Program-made: the position numbers and the translations under genes
NCBI GenBank assembly: GCA_000697335.1
Contig: JNEM01014786.1
Coordinates: forward strand, 1-61,948
Origin: Conidiobolus incongruus B7586
Taxonomy: Eukaryota; Entomophthoromycota; Entomophthoromycetes; Entomophthorales; Conidiobolaceae
Direction of reading: 5' to 3'
Length of the DNA stretch: 61,948 nt
The notes under the pieces: generated by a model
What the model was told of the DNA's origin: nothing
Databases searched by the model: none
The model's input: the letters and a program-made list of their open reading frames with translations, nothing else
Shown: one piece after another, positions 12,122 to 25,904 of the stretch
How the letters are laid out: each line of letters opens with the position of its first letter
Position numbering within the stretch: the first letter of the stretch is position 1

Positions 12122-13084
12122 ATTCCAATGATTAAATTATTTTTAATTATAGTTTATAAAACAAATTTTATTTTTATATATTAAAATAAATCAGCTATTA
12201 CCAAGAGTAAAAATATACTATATATCCATACCTATTAGATTGTAAATATATTATTTTGTTTTAGATATATTAAGATTTCATTGTGTCACTTTATTGCATA
12301 TATGTTTGGGAATATATTATAATCATATTGTTATAAATAAGGGTAGCTATGAATAGTTAATCAACCAATCTATTAAATAAATCTCATTTTATGCTTTTAA
12401 GTGTAAATATTAAGAATTTTATATTAGATAAATTACTTTTTAATGTTAATGTAAAATTATGATTGGAAATTATTAAAATTTTGATATAACAGAAAATATA
12501 TTAGTCATTATTCCAAATTTTATTTTAATAAAAAATATAAAAATTTTTAATTGAAAAATTACATTTGATAAATTTTCAATAATATTCTTAAATTATATTA
12601 TTATTATTATTGCTAATTTCTATCTTATATATTTTTTTATAGGTTTATTTATAAAAAATGATCATAATTCTGTTTTCTCAGATATTTCTTAAATTTTAAT
12701 TATTTAACTTTTTTATATATCATTCATAGTAAACTAGTACACTTGTCAATTTAAACATATATTGATTGATACTGTTCCGTATATAAAATAATGATATGAT
12801 ATAAAAAATCAATAAAAATATCCTTGAAGCCCACAATAATATGTTTGGAAATATTCTCTCTTACAATATCTTATTTTATTCATTTTTCTTAAATAGAAAC
12901 CTCAATAATAGTGAATTGATTATTGATCATTATTAAATTAAACATTATAAATTCAATGAAAATATTTTGCTAAAATCAATGATGTATATATTGTATTACA
13001 TTTAAAATTATAATTATGATGATAAAGATTGAGCTTATTAATATTGAATCCAATAAAGATTTTTTTGAAGGTGGAAAGTTGAGC
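12122..13084. other. Gene-free AT-rich DNA
   Basis: No coding signal, RNA gene or repeat match seen. Confidence 0.5.
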
Positions 13085-13975
13085 TTATGATGTACTTCAT
13101 TGTCAGGGTGCTCTAAGAATGGACTTGAGCTGTCAACTCTGAAATATGGGGAGTTGCCACGAAAGTTTCAGACATTATTCTGGTAACAGTTTTGGATCCT
13201 ATTTAATTAGACATGGTATTGATACCGGAAGCTAAGATATCGACACACTTACCATAGTGGGAGAATGTCTTTTAATCTTCAATATTATTGGCATCTACAA
13301 TGATAAAATCTGATGCAAAAGTAGGAAACAAACAACAAGTAACTTGATTACCGCTACCAGAAGCAACCGCTACAGCAATATCCAGGGAGCCTACATCCCT
13401 GATAGCATTGCTCAAAGTAGCTATTGAACCACCGCCCAAGATCATGCTGATGTAATTACCTTTTGAACTGTTGGTATTTTTACAGAAGCTAAATCAATTC
13501 CAGGCATTATACAAAAAGTTCAATCAGATCCATTATCCCCAATCACTCTTACAAGTGCTACTGTTATATTTTAGGCAGCGGCATTGTTTTTACCAACAGT
13601 AGTATCAGAAGCTTGAATGCTATGGTCTCGTTTATCATCATCCATAGCTCTTACGATTGTAGTTGTACTCCAGACTGCACGGCCATCAAAGTTATTTTGT
13701 TTAATGCTGATATCAGTATCAATAGAAATGCTATGACATCGCTGGAATTACCAAAATCAGTATAGATGCAATGAGCAGTAACCAACTTAGGTTGCTGACT
13801 GATACGGACAAGGCCCGAAGAAGCATGGGATTAAGTTGTAATATTCTTCACAGCTTGATCCAGATAAACAAATATAACATGTAAATGTTCCTTGACCATA
13901 TTCGATGTAGGGTAATTCAATGTAGTAGAAATATTCTGAAATACAATTTAATATTAATGATAATCTCAATCTATT
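13085..13975 (-). pseudogene. Decayed clade A subtilase
   Basis: Minus-strand DNA aligns with the clade A proteases from about residue 70 (propeptide) to about residue 345 (after the catalytic Ser block). Recognisable blocks include the stretch matching RISQ..KL (about 13780-13830), the region of the Asp motif (about 13690-13720), the glycine-rich segment matching ISMSLGGG (13425-13460), [15 protein letters not shown] DNA (13330-13380) and the KCVDILAPG block (13220-13260). Several frameshifts and stops are scattered through it and the signal-peptide part is not visible, so no functional product is expected. It lies about 1.1 kb from the intact 15125 gene in the same orientation, which suggests an old tandem duplicate. 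Higher GC than the flanks has not yet been fully lost. Confidence 0.85.
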
Positions 13976-15124
13976 ACCACTTTTTGGATTTGTATAAACA
14001 GATTTTACTATTTCATATTAATTGAACGATTTTTCCCCTCATATCTTGAAATTTGGAATTTTGTTTTTTTCCCACTATAAGTTTAGTTTTGTATTATGAT
14101 ATTATATGGGTTTATGTATTTGTTAATCAATTAGGATATTAATTATTTGCTTCCATTATTTGATATAATTTATATTCAGCATATTTGATAGAATAATAGG
14201 GTTTCCAATTTTCGATATTGAATTTCATTTTATAATTATATAATGATTGATAAATATAATTTTAAAATCAAATGAATTGAGTACCATTTAATGTTTCAAT
14301 AGTCTTTCTGATATAACACGATAGATTTCCCAATAAGAAACGAGCTTCTAAACTTGGGTTTGGAATTATCAATAATAATGAATTTATGATAACTATTTAA
14401 GATGATATAAAATTATTTTCAAAATAATATTAAACCTCTATATTTATTTAATTTTAATAATTCTTGTGAATAAAATTAAATGTATAATCATTCTGTTGAA
14501 AATAAAATACAAGATGGATAAAAATATAAATAATTTCGTTAAAATAGTTAAATTGGAAAATTATTTTGTGTATTGGAATTAAAATGTATCAAATCACAAA
14601 GCACAGTTATGACGTTATTATTTATTGAAAAATAAACAATACCAAATATTTTCAATACTATATTAAAAAATTTAAGATTTAGGTGCATATATGAAAGTAA
14701 TTTCATTATTTTATCATATTTATTAGATGTTGATAAATTGAAATTTCAGAAAAATAATATCAAATAGTATTTTTTAGATAAATATGTATATCATTTAAAC
14801 GATACCAATCATTAGACCTGCACGAAAAACATGATTTTTGAAGTTTTGTAGAGTTCGGTAATTTATGATAATATTGTAATGTATATATATGTGAAAAATG
14901 AAGGAAAGAAAATCTACTGTCAAATAATGATAAGTTGTTGAAAATACAAAACATAATTACAATATTATGAAATATTTTAAAAAAATCAATGATGAGAGTA
15001 AATTGAACAGAAAAAATTAACCATACCGCATGTAAATTATTATAGGTAATTAAGTTAATTATTATTTGTTAAAGCAAATCGATATACAAAATAATAAATA
15101 GTTTATTAAATAAATGACTTAAAT
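13976..15124. other. Gene-free spacer
   Basis: AT-rich; open frames here (for example 14760-14954) have no coding composition or family match. Confidence 0.5.
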
Positions 15125-16273
15125 TTAAGCGGAGATACCATTGAATCCGAGAGCATTGGGAGTAGCAGAGTTGAATCCAGTAATGGCATTCTTGGTGGCC
15201 AAAGCCTTGAGCTTAGCATCAACTTGGCTAGCGGGAGTACCTTGAGAAAGGACGGTGGCAGCTAAACCAGCAACATGAGGAGTGGCCATAGAGGTACCAG
15301 AGATGGTGTTGGTAGCAGTGTTGGACCCAATCCAAGCAGACAAGATGTTGACACCAGGAGCTAAGATATCGACACACTTACCATAGTTGGAGAAGGAAGC
15401 TTTTCTGTCATTAATATCAGTAGCACCAACAGTAATGGCAGCGGGAGCAGAGGCAGGAGAGACATTACAAGCATCTTGGTTTTCATTACCAGCAGCAACA
15501 ACGGCAACAACACCATTGGCGACGGCATCATCAATGGCGTTGTTCAAAGAGGTAGAGAGACCACCACCTAAACTCATAGAAATGACATTACCATTGACAC
15601 CATCAGCATTTTCAACAGCCCAGTTAACACCAGCAATAACACCAGCATTTGTGCCAGAACCATCATCACCCAAAACCTTGACAGCAACAATTTGAGCTTT
15701 CTTAGCAACACCATAAGTGTTACCAGCAATAGTACCAGCACAATGGGTACCGTGACCATGCTGATCTTCATCAGTAGCATCTTCGGCGGTGGTAATACCC
15801 CAGACAGCACGACCTCCGAAATCATTGTGGTCGACATTGACACCAGTATCCAAGACAAAGACTTTGACACCTTCACCAGCATTGTCGGCATATTTGTAGG
15901 TGTATGGTTTGGCACCGAGCTTAGCACGTTGACTGACACGAGCAAGACCCCAAGGAGCGTTGGATTGGGTGGCAATGGCTTTGACAACTTGGTCTTGTTC
16001 AACAGATACAATATGAGGAAGAGCCTTGACTTTGTTCAAGGTAGCTTCATCTAACTTTGCAGAAATGCCATGGAAAACGGATTGATACTTATGTAAAACT
16101 TGGTTGTTACCATCACGAGCGGTGAAGAGATCAGTAACAGCTTGAACTTTGGCGTCGAAGGAAGAGCGAGCGTTCTTGTTGAAACCGATGATATATTGAT
16201 CCTTAATAGCTTGAGCTTCAATTAATGAGGCGATTAAAACTGTGAAAGTAGCGAAAACGGTAGTGAATTGCAT
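15125..16273 (-). CDS. Secreted subtilisin-like serine protease (S8A), clade A
   Basis: A 382-residue paralogue of the 4302 and 27643 proteases with the same layout: signal peptide 1-20 (ends IASLIEA), I9 propeptide about 22-100, catalytic domain with Asp142 ([10 protein letters not shown]), His174 (HGHGTHCAG), Asn263 (AAGNENQ) and Ser328 (GTSMATPH). The Met-Ala-Thr-Pro-His form after the Ser differs from the Cys-Pro-His form in 4302. Its last 385 bp or so (C-terminal third) differ from 27643 at only about two positions, silent sites included, whereas the middle third (about codons 149-235) is clearly more different and near the Asp/His region resembles 4302 instead; this is a mosaic. Start chosen because it opens the signal peptide and has a conserved upstream block. 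Secreted protein-degrading enzyme; substrate unknown. Confidence 0.95.
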   Translation of the reverse strand: MQFTTVFATFTVLIASLIEAQAIKDQYIIGFNKNARSSFDAKVQAVTDLFTARDGNNQVLHKYQSVFHGISAKLDEATLNKVKALPHIVSVEQDQVVKAIATQSNAPWGLARVSQRAKLGAKPYTYKYADNAGEGVKVFVLDTGVNVDHNDFGGRAVWGITTAEDATDEDQHGHGTHCAGTIAGNTYGVAKKAQIVAVKVLGDDGSGTNAGVIAGVNWAVENADGVNGNVISMSLGGGLSTSLNNAIDDAVANGVVAVVAAGNENQDACNVSPASAPAAITVGATDINDRKASFSNYGKCVDILAPGVNILSAWIGSNTATNTISGTSMATPHVAGLAATVLSQGTPASQVDAKLKALATKNAITGFNSATPNALGFNGISA

Positions 16274-16343
16274 GCTGAAGAAATAAATAATTGATTATAC
16301 ACTTGGTATTTGATTAGTAGTCAAAATCGCTAGCTTAAATACT
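16274..16343 (-). promoter_or_regulatory. Conserved upstream block of clade A proteases, with TATA-like element
   Basis: Minus-strand DNA just before the ATG carries ACCAAGTGTATAATCAA, also present before the 27643 gene, and AGTATTTAAGCT at 16332-16343, a TATA-like element about 60-70 bp upstream that is likewise repeated at 28857-28868. Beyond about 80 bp the two upstream regions no longer align, so these two elements are good candidates for the core promoter and transcription start. Confidence 0.55.
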
Positions 16344-19300
16344 AAAGCTACTCTTTATTTCAATCTTGCAACTAAAACATATGACTGGATTTCGAATCAT
16401 GATCAATTAAAAATTTAATTATTATAAATTAAAAGATTAATTACCAACTTCGCATCTTTTTCTTGAGCGTAACATTAATTCAAGTGATTTTTTGTATTAT
16501 AAACTTTTTAGCCGTTTTTCCAGCTTTGCTATAATTTTTTTTCAACTGTCAAAAAAACATCCTCAAAATATTCACTTATGAATTATTTCAATATACAAAG
16601 CTTTTGATATTATATAGAAATATGATAATAAAATAAGTTAGATCGCATATAAATTTATAATTTTCATAATCTGAAATGTGTTATATTGAATGAAATATTA
16701 GAAATAAACTATTAAATTAGATTTATAATGTGATTAAATTGATTAAGATATTTAACAATAAAGTGAAATAAACCTGATTGATTTTATAAAATGTTCTTAA
16801 TTGGAAAAATATATTAGCCATTTAGTATTTAATATTGTATATTTAATAATAGATTTGTTAAATTTAAATAATCTCTAAATTGATTATTTTTAAATTGCCG
16901 AAAATTTGAAAATTTATTTGTGACTATGAAATTCTGCTTATAAAGTTGATAATTCAAAAAAATTAAATATTATAGCCTTCAACATTACTGTGATTACTTT
17001 TGAGAGAAATATAACCAAAAAGATAATTTAAATTTTTCATAATAATATTTAATTTAGCAATCATTAACATAAAATTTTTCACAAATATTAAAAACTTATC
17101 CATCAATTTTGAAATAATTTAATATAGACTTATTCGTCGATTATAGTCTGTAAAATCCTATTCATTATATCATTCGAGTTATTCATAATATTTGTTTCAC
17201 ATATGATCATCTCGCATATCTTGGGAAATATACTTTTCAATTACATTTTTATATTATTCATTATTTATGTAAATTCATGATTTTGTGAAATTTTATATTT
17301 ATAAAAAAATTGAGGAGATTTAATTAAGAGTAATAATTGGACAAAATATTAATCTTTTATATTTTATTAACTTTCAAGCCAAACAAAATATGAGGTAAGT
17401 TTTAGACAAGTTTAGCTTGAAAAACACACAAGTTTTTATATCTTTTTAAGCTGAAATTATACATTGAAATATTTGATATTGATAAATATGAAAATCAAAT
17501 TATAATATCACGAAATCTCCTGATATTTTGATAGGTTGATAAAAAATAAGTACCCAATTGAATATTAGAAGCTACAAGAATATATTGAAAAATTTATTAC
17601 CAATTGATTTAATTTAGACTGTAAATTATAGCTAAGAAAAAGGAAATAAAATAATGTAATAAAAAATTAAAATTAATAATGAGGATCCATACTCAATCAG
17701 AGTTCACAACCAATCTAAATATTTATTAATCCACAAATATCATTACTAAATATTAATAATCAAATGAATATTTACTTGATGATTATATATTCTGTACTTG
17801 TAACGAATTTTAAAAAAATAAATATAAATTGAAAATTAAACTGCGAACAGGATATTTTCAACCAATTTGGAATTATTATATAATTTGAATATACATTATA
17901 CTATGAAATAACCCGATTTTTATGAAACTGGTTTAATTTATAATTTAATTATGTATGTTGATGTTAATTATAATCGAACTATATTACTATCAAAAATTAT
18001 TCTCATTCCAAAATTTTTAATAAAATATATACTATCACGATTATGATAAATTTCTCTGTGAAATTTGTAAAAATTTATTTGAATTGAATTATTTTTAATA
18101 AGAAAATTCAAATAATAATGGATCCTTCTCTGATTAATAATTGATTTTAAACCACTGAATGAATACCTAATTCACAATTATCATTTCTAATTGATTTTTA
18201 TAGACCCATGATTTCGAATGATATAATTAATATCATAGAGTGTGATACTGTTGTAATTTGATTCAAAATTTTCAAACAAAATTTTGATTATATGCTTGAG
18301 AAAGGAAATTTGAAGTTATAGCTGAAACTCAATTTGGGTATTTCTTTATATGCTTATTGGTAGAACAATTTAATGTATATAATGGGTTGTTTCACTAAAA
18401 ATATCTAAATCTTCATATGTTTTTTCTAACGATACTTATGGAAATTATAAAAATCTATACTTTAAAATTCTAGCGTCTAATTAATACTATGAATAAATAT
18501 TACAATTTTATAGATTTTAATATTATATTATTAAAGTTTAAAAACTAATTTTATTTACCCTTTCAATAGGTATACTGAACTCAATTAATTGATAAAACAA
18601 ATTTGATATTCTTTATAATCTAAATCCTTTATCAGTGCTAATTATATCAGCTATGATATTTTCTTTAATAATAAATATATGTTTTGATATATAGCTATTA
18701 CGACGTTTTAACCACTCTCTACACACATTTGAATTAATTTTAAAAGTTTTTGTTATTCGCGTTGACAATACTGTTAACATTTTATTGTATTGAAAATTGT
18801 GGCAGGTAATAATCTATATTAATTATAAATTACATCATTTATACATGTCTAATACCAATTTTCTATTTATCAATAAAATACCAACTATTTTTGGTCTGTT
18901 AAATATTTGTACTAGAATCGAAATATTATGGAGTATTTTTCTTGAACATTTCGGAAAACACTCTACCGAGTGTTCTAATTGAACTGCAGTATTAGGATAT
19001 TTTAACTAGATTCTGATACTTATTTTGTTATTCAAATAAATTATCCATTTTAATTATTATAAATGCTGTATTCATTCTTATTTTCCTTAAATTGTGTAAG
19101 TTTAGAATCAAGATAGTATCATTTAAATATTGATAGGAAGCATTTGTGTTTACCTTAGCGATCACGAAAGAGACATAGAATGATAAAGTAACTTATAATT
19201 GAATACAATTAGATATGGATATTCCAATGCTGAGGTAGTTTAATGAAAAAATCAAGTCACAATTATGTGACAATTGGAATGGAGAAAGGATTTAATCAAT

Positions 19301-19534
19301 TTTCAAAAATAAGAGATAAATTTGCAAACTGTATTAAGAGTATGTATAAATCATTAATTTGTTTATGAATATTTTTTAAAATTAAGTTGAAAAATACAAT
19401 CAAAGTTGCAATTTAATTTTGATTAAATTAAATATAAATAGAAGAATTGAAATTATAATTCATTATATAGATCATTATGTATAAATAAGGTTGACAATTT
19501 AAATAGCACTTGATTCTATATATTTAAAAAATTT
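16344..19534. other. Gene-free AT-rich DNA
   Basis: About 3.2 kb without a convincing gene. An open frame at 18797-18982 (61 codons) has no family match; a short hairpin AACACTC/GAGTGTT lies at about 18959-18976. Confidence 0.5.
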
Positions 19535-19942
19535 TTAAGTAGATATCGTTAATTCAAAGAGCATTGAGAGTAGTGGAGTTGAATCTATTAATGGCATTCT
19601 TGATGACCAAAGGCTTGAGCTTTAGATCAACTTGGCCAGCGGGAGTCCTCTGGGAGAGGACGATCGTGGCTAAACCAGAAACATGAGGAAGGATCTTAAC
19701 TTCCTTCAAGGCAGCTTCATCTAACTTTGCAGAAATGCCAATGAAAACGGATTGATATTTATGTAAAACTTGGTTGCTATCATCACAAAAAGTGAAAAGA
19801 TCATTAACAGCTTGAATTTGAGCATAGAAGGAAGAGTGAGGGGTTTGTCGAAAACGATGGTGTATTGATCCTTAATAGCTTGAGTTTTAATAAATATAGT
19901 GATAAAGACTGTGATAATTGCTAAAATAGTGGTGGATCGAAC
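19535..19942 (-). pseudogene. Clade A subtilase relic lacking the whole catalytic domain
   Basis: Minus-strand DNA matches the clade A proteases in two pieces fused together: signal peptide plus propeptide up to about codon 86, then directly the C-terminal part from about codon 333 onward. The junction at 19681-19689 reads ACATGAGGA, and exactly this 9-mer occurs at both matching places in the intact 27643 gene (27791-27799 and 28529-28537), 738 bp apart. The simplest reading is one deletion between the two short repeats, removing 246 codons including all three catalytic residues. The start codon is changed and there are small indels as well, so it is a pseudogene rather than a stand-alone propeptide inhibitor. 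Confidence 0.88.
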
Positions 19943-22474
19943 CTTGAAGGTATCAATTAATTAATATATCATTAATACTTGAAGCTTTTGAACTCAATAA
20001 ATTATGATATTTATCAATTCTTTTGACTATTGCTATAATTCTAAATTACTATTTAAAATTCGATTATAACAATTCGAATAAATATTAGCAATTTTTTCCA
20101 CTGTGAAATTTAAGACTATTTCTGATCGTTTAGTTATATTTATTTGTCAATGTTTTATTCTATTTTTGCAGCAATATATCAATAGTTAATTTTCTCAAAA
20201 AACATTTCCTTGCAAATCTTAGTTTAAAAATTTTATAGTATGAATTGATGAATAAAATCTATTAAATCAATTGTATTCATTCTTATATCTGCAATATTTT
20301 AGCCAATTAAGTGTTGTCAAAATACAAAATTTCATCTAATAATCTAATATTTATCTACGTAAAATACTAAATAATATGATATTTTTAAATGAATTATATA
20401 AGAAAACCTCTTTCAGCCAAGTCAATTTTTTTTAATAATATCTAATAACATTTTATAAAGTTTAATACATTATCAAAAATTTTCATAAATATTTTATAAC
20501 TTAATAGGATATTTCGATTTAACAAAGAAAATAATTTATTAAATAAAATAATTTCGATAAAGATGTTTTATTGCAGTTTAATTACTAATACCTTTTTATC
20601 ATAGCAATATAGTCAGATGTAAATATAATAATTTTCATCTCTGTTCTTGAATTATAATAATTTATTCAATTTTTGGATATAAGTGTATTAAAAATCAAGT
20701 CATTTCTTCTTATTTTCCACAAATTATTTTTGATGATAAAACTTGAATTTTTATAAAAACTTACCAAATATGTTTTTAATCATATTTCTCATTAATTATG
20801 AAATATTTTTATTTTTAATAATATTAGAATGTATTTCTTCCAAATATAATAAATGAATAAATTGCTAACAAATTAATTACTTTCAATACTTCCCATTTAA
20901 TATTCATAATTTTAAATACATCTAGTCAACAAGAATAGGTTTTCTTTAAAAAATCAGGTTAAGGCTTAATTGTTTAGTTAAAAATTTGCCCAATAATTTG
21001 ATTATTATGTTTTAAATAGTGTAGTATTTACATTGTATGTTTTTATAATATAACATTTCAATAATAAACAAACTAATCATGATCTCATATATGTTAGAAT
21101 TATATAATTGAAACTATTTTCAGGTTTAGATGTTAATATTATTTTTTCATGTTAGTTATCATATTCTGGAAATTATATTATTACTTGATTAAATAATAAC
21201 GTGATTATTAATAATATGATTAAACTTCTTGGGCTCATATTTTTTTAATTTCAAATATCACACAAAATTTAATGGTTGAAACCACTTAAATCATGCAGTC
21301 AATTTTTATAATCATTTATCATTTGATTTGATAAATATAATTGTGTTATTGTATTATTTAATTCTAAACCATGATTTTTATAATACGAACACAAATTTAA
21401 TATTTATTCATTAGGCTTGGTGATCTATATAGTATTAATTTATCAAGTTTAACACACTTATAATCGACTAATTACTTCAAACCTATATCAATACTATATT
21501 TTAAATATCATCAGATTAGTTAATATATATTTATATAATATAATAGCCAATAATTCTTAATCATTGTTTTATATATAAAACTTTTGTATTTTACTGATAT
21601 AGAAGTATAACTATAAAATATTTCATATATATCTTAATATACTAAAAAAATATAATATAGCAAATTAAAGTAAAGAATCATATATTTTTAATATATCTGT
21701 ATAGTAATTATTGAATAAATAATTTATATAGTTATATAAATATATTTTAAAAGTCTGAGATTGAAATAATATTTGTTATTATAATATAAAATATTTTAAT
21801 ATATTAATTAAATAACTATCTAACAAGCTATAATAGCTTATATATAGAGATCCTTGATAATAAAATTAATAGAATAAATATTATGTTTAAAATTATCTTA
21901 TTTTATTTTTGTTAACCATAAAATTACAAAATCTTCCAAATTTTACTATTAAAATAAATTTCAATTTATATAAGTCAAATCGGATTCACCTATCAAGCTC
22001 TATATTTATTTTGGAATTAAAAAATAGGAAATATTTTGATTTTTGCTATATTAAACATATTATTATTTTGAAAAAACAGATATACAAAATAAATTGGATA
22101 ATATTTAGTTTTCAACTAAATATATTATATAATAATGCTTTTTGATAGAGAACTATCTTTTAATAACCTTTTACAATATTAATATTTTCTATCAAAATGA
22201 CAATGATCATAAATGTTTTACTATAATTTAATTAAAAATCAACTATAAATTATTTTAGGTTATTTTAGATTTCCAAGAAAGTTATATAGATGATATTTTA
22301 TTTTATTTACTATTTATCATCATTGGATTTATTTTAGGATTAAAAGATAAATTATTAAAATTTTATAAAAATTCATAACATTAATTTTTACTGTTAATCT
22401 CAACTATTAAAACAATATGTTAAAAATAACCATTTTATTATTATTCAAGAGTGATCAGAAAACTCTAATATTAA
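19943..22474. other. Gene-free AT-rich DNA
   Basis: No coding signal or repeat match. The 78-codon frame at 21909-22145 is lysine-, isoleucine- and asparagine-rich as expected by chance in this composition. Confidence 0.5.
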
Positions 22475-22593
22475 TATTACCTTGAATTTGAAGTAATGGG
22501 AAATTTTTAAATATCTGAATTTTCAAATATATTATTAATTTGAAATAAATAAATATATTCAAATTTAATAGGAAATTATATACTTATAAGCTA

Positions 22594-22627
<34 letters not shown>

Positions 22628-23800
22628 GATTAAAAAATTAATTTTTTAAAATTGATTGTTTAATTTAATCATGTTTAAACTAAATAGTAATCATTAAAAG
22701 CTTTTTATTTTAATTTTAGTAATACTTAACCATAAACCCTTTAAAATTATTTAAAATTTACAAGCAGCTTTTAATAATAAAGTATTATTTAAATCAACAA
22801 TTTATTGCTAGGTAAATTACTTTAAGGCTAAGAGAGAAACTATCCAAAATCTATCAAAATTTAAAAAACTAACTTTAATTTTTATTTTTTTATTTATTAA
22901 TAAAATGAAAAAATATTTTCAAAAGTATTTTTTTATTTCAACTAAAGAATTATCTAAGCACTTTAATATCAGACTTATAAGTATTTTATATATATTATAA
23001 TTTTAACTCAAATTAATAAATACAAATACAAAATAGGTATTTTATAATTTAAATAAAACATAAAAAAAAGCTAGAGTAGTTATTATTAAACAAAACTTAT
23101 TAAAATATTATTAGAAGCTTAAACTTTTATAGCAAATAATTATAATTGATGAATTTTAAATATTTATATATAATCCTTTATTGAAACACAAATCAAAATA
23201 TTAGATTAAATTAAATCAACCTTTTTTACAAATCCCTTTAAATAAATATTTTACTAATGCATAAATATTAATTTTTGTAATAGATTATAATATTATATAC
23301 TACTTTTATTTAGTTCCTAAAAAAATTAATTAATAGTAAACTTTATATTGTTTTTTTAAATAAAAGTATTTCTAATTAATATTCTCAATATAATTTAAAA
23401 AAAACTTATTATTTTATATAATAATTATAGAATAAATAAATCTAAAGCTGTAAAAAACTTTCTAATTAAAAATAATTGGAAAAAACTACCACATTTAGTA
23501 TATTCTTAAGATTATAACCTATGCAATTATAATTGCTTTAGGTAATTAAAAAACTAGCTTATAGGAAAGAAAATTTTTGCAAAAAAATTTAATTGGTTTG
23601 TGAAAGATCAAATTTCAGTGTTTAATAAAAAGAATTGTTTTTTAAGTGTTAGAAGTTTGCTAAAAATATAGTAAAAAGTTATTAATAATAAAAGAAACTA
23701 TTAATTTTATATTATACATCTATCTTTATATATTATATATTAAAATGTTTATTTATTCTTAATCACAAAAATTTCCCATTATTAAAAATATAGAGTAATA
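22475..23800 (+). mobile_element. Tc1/mariner-like transposon fossil, copy C (best-preserved)
   Basis: About 1.33 kb, the usual size of a Tc1 element. Imperfect inverted ends: the left reads TATTACCTTGAATTTGAAGT followed by AATGGGAAATTTTT, and the complement of the right end reads TATTACTCTATATTTTTAAT followed by the same AATGGGAAATTTTT. Broken transposase landmarks follow in order on the plus strand: a helix-turn-helix-like TKELSKHFNI (about 22940-22970), a first-Asp block IIIIDEF (about 23136-23156), NKSKAVKNFL (about 23431-23465), LPHLVYS.DYN (about 23480-23520, the counterpart of PPYSPDLNPIE) and a terminal KVINNK block near 23680-23700. The codons standing at the second Asp and the Glu are 34 apart, as in DD34E transposases, though both residues are lost. 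Inactive, with many stops. An AT run (22592-22616) lies inside. Confidence 0.8.
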
Positions 23801-24577
23801 ATACAAATATATTAGATATTTTTAATTTCATAAGGAAAAATTATAAGTTGATACTTTTTACTTAATAAAATGAAAGACATAACTAAATGAGTTATAGTTA
23901 AATGAATATAATTTAATATAAATATAGACTAAAACTTTTACAAGCAATTATTATAATTGTTTAATTATATATTTGCCTTTATAATCTATTGCTAGATAGA
24001 GAGTAAAATTTCTAAATCTAACCAAAACAAAATTTTTTCATATATTTCAATAAATACTAATTTTATTTATAAGCAAATGTTGATTATAATAGTAAATGAT
24101 ACAATAGATGGTTTTTTATTTTATTCTGTAAAAAATCATTGAATAAAAAATTATGTATAATTATTTAAGATTCAAATATCTTTAATAACATTGTAAATAT
24201 AGCTTTAAACTATTTATTATTTACAAAAATATTGGCAAATTAAATAAATCCAAAGTTTTAAAAATTATTTTAAAATAATTAGGAAAACTACCATAATCAA
24301 TATATCCACTAGATTAGAACCCGTGTGATTATATTGTTTTAGGTAATTTAAAAACACATTTATAGTAAAGTGTACAAAAAATTAATTTATAAATATTTAA
24401 TATTATTATTTAATAATAATTGTTTTTTATTTTTAAATTTTGCAAGGGTGTCAGAAAAGTTATAAATAATAAACAAAATACTCTATTATATAGCATTATT
24501 TCGATAAATTATATATACAAGTATAATATTTAAACATGATTTCAAAAAAGTTATATTATTTACAGTTAGGAGTGATA
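23801..24577 (+). mobile_element. Partial Tc1/mariner-like fossil following copy C
   Basis: The 3' two thirds of another copy of the same family directly after copy C. It shows the DDE-region block with ...YPLD.NP...LGNLK (about 24290-24350), a terminal VRKVINNK block (about 24450-24475) and a right end whose complement TATCACTCCTAACTGTAAAT matches the family terminus. The 5' third is missing. It is more diverged than copy C, so probably older. Confidence 0.65.
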
Positions 24578-25640
24578 ATTAAATATTCAATTTTAAGTAA
24601 ATAACTAATCCATTTTCAATTTTTATATGAATAAAATTACAATAATAATATACTTTTTATGATGAGTAATATATATTTAATCATCTATCTTTATCTTAAA
24701 AAATATCGAAGTTATTATAATATCTACTAATAGCAGGATTAATGATAGTTTTTAATAATATTGGTTATTATTATACTAAAATCGTTTTGTATATATTAAA
24801 TATACTGTAATAAAGATCCCTATATACATTATAAAAATATATATTATTACCTAATATTAAAAGTGTTTATTTCATAAAGAATATAAATTTATACTACCAA
24901 AAATAAATATTACAATATATAATAATTAAATTAAAGATAAAGTATATTATGTTTCTAACTATTTATATATTTTATAATAAATCATATATCTGATAACACT
25001 AAAATACATTATTTATTCAATAGAGTATTATTGATATTCATTAAATAATAAATATCAGAAAATATTATAGGTATCTTAATATAAATTAGATTATTTAACA
25101 AATTGAATATTCTAACTATATTAAAATTTGAAAAGCATCCTTTTTTATAATATGATTTATTATTAATTAAAATGTTTTCTCTAAAGTTGTTAATGCCAAT
25201 TGATATTTTTGCAAATAGAATTTTAAATATAACAATTGTTATGTATCTTAAATACTTTCTGATATATAAAAACATTCAAATAAAAGTATTAAGTATTTAT
25301 AGTTATTCAATTAACGAATTTATAATTCAAATGAAATATCTTAATTATAGTCAAAAATATAGATAGAAAAAACGAACTTTATATTATATAGTATATTATA
25401 AAGAATATCTAGCTTTTCATTTAATTAATTTATTTTCAAGTTACATAATTCTATTTTTTAAATTTATTGGAAGAAATATTGTTTTAATTTTTGTATTTAA
25501 AAATTATAATACCCAATGGTTCAAAAAATAATATCTTATACTTGAATCAAGATTTATTATATAAATGATGATTATTTCACTCTAATATAAATATTATTTT
25601 GAATCATAAAAAAAGATCTAACAATTCATTATATCCAATA
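24578..25640. other. Gene-free, very AT-rich DNA
   Basis: Two overlapping opposite-strand frames near 25009-25366 have the composition of random AT DNA. No gene seen. Confidence 0.5.
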
Positions 25641-25664
25641 TCTATTGTTAATTGAAAAGAAAAT

Positions 25665-25904
25665 TTGAATAAAAAAACTACTGAAGATCGCAAAATTTCA
25701 AATTTTTCTCATATTGAAAAAAGAAGCAATATTAAGATATCTTATTGTGTAAAATATTTTATAACAACTATTCACCAAAAACTCCAAATAGCCATTGATG
25801 GCAAAAGGATTTCAAAACTCAATATTGCAAACTATTTTAATGAAATGAAAGCTGGAAGATTTGATATAAAAACCTACCTTGTTCACACTGTCTTGAATTT
25901 ATAA
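25665..25904 (+). CDS. Unrecognised 79-codon open frame
   Basis: I do not recognise this product. It is lysine- and isoleucine-rich but less monotonous than the chance frames around it, with a C-terminal part (KRISKLNIANYFNEMKAGRF) that looks protein-like. There is no signal peptide, membrane segment or clear promoter. It lies about 180-200 bp before another Tc1-like relic in the same orientation and could be a shred of a transposon-encoded or host protein. Low confidence that it is a gene. Confidence 0.15.
   Translation: MNKKTTEDRKISNFSHIEKRSNIKISYCVKYFITTIHQKLQIAIDGKRISKLNIANYFNEMKAGRFDIKTYLVHTVLNL

Noticed and set aside
21909-22145. 78-codon frame
   Set aside because: Ile/Lys/Asn/Phe-rich composition expected by chance in this DNA; no start context or match.
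25009-25366. Two opposite-strand overlapping frames of 64-88 codons
   Set aside because: Both have random AT-codon composition and they exclude one another.
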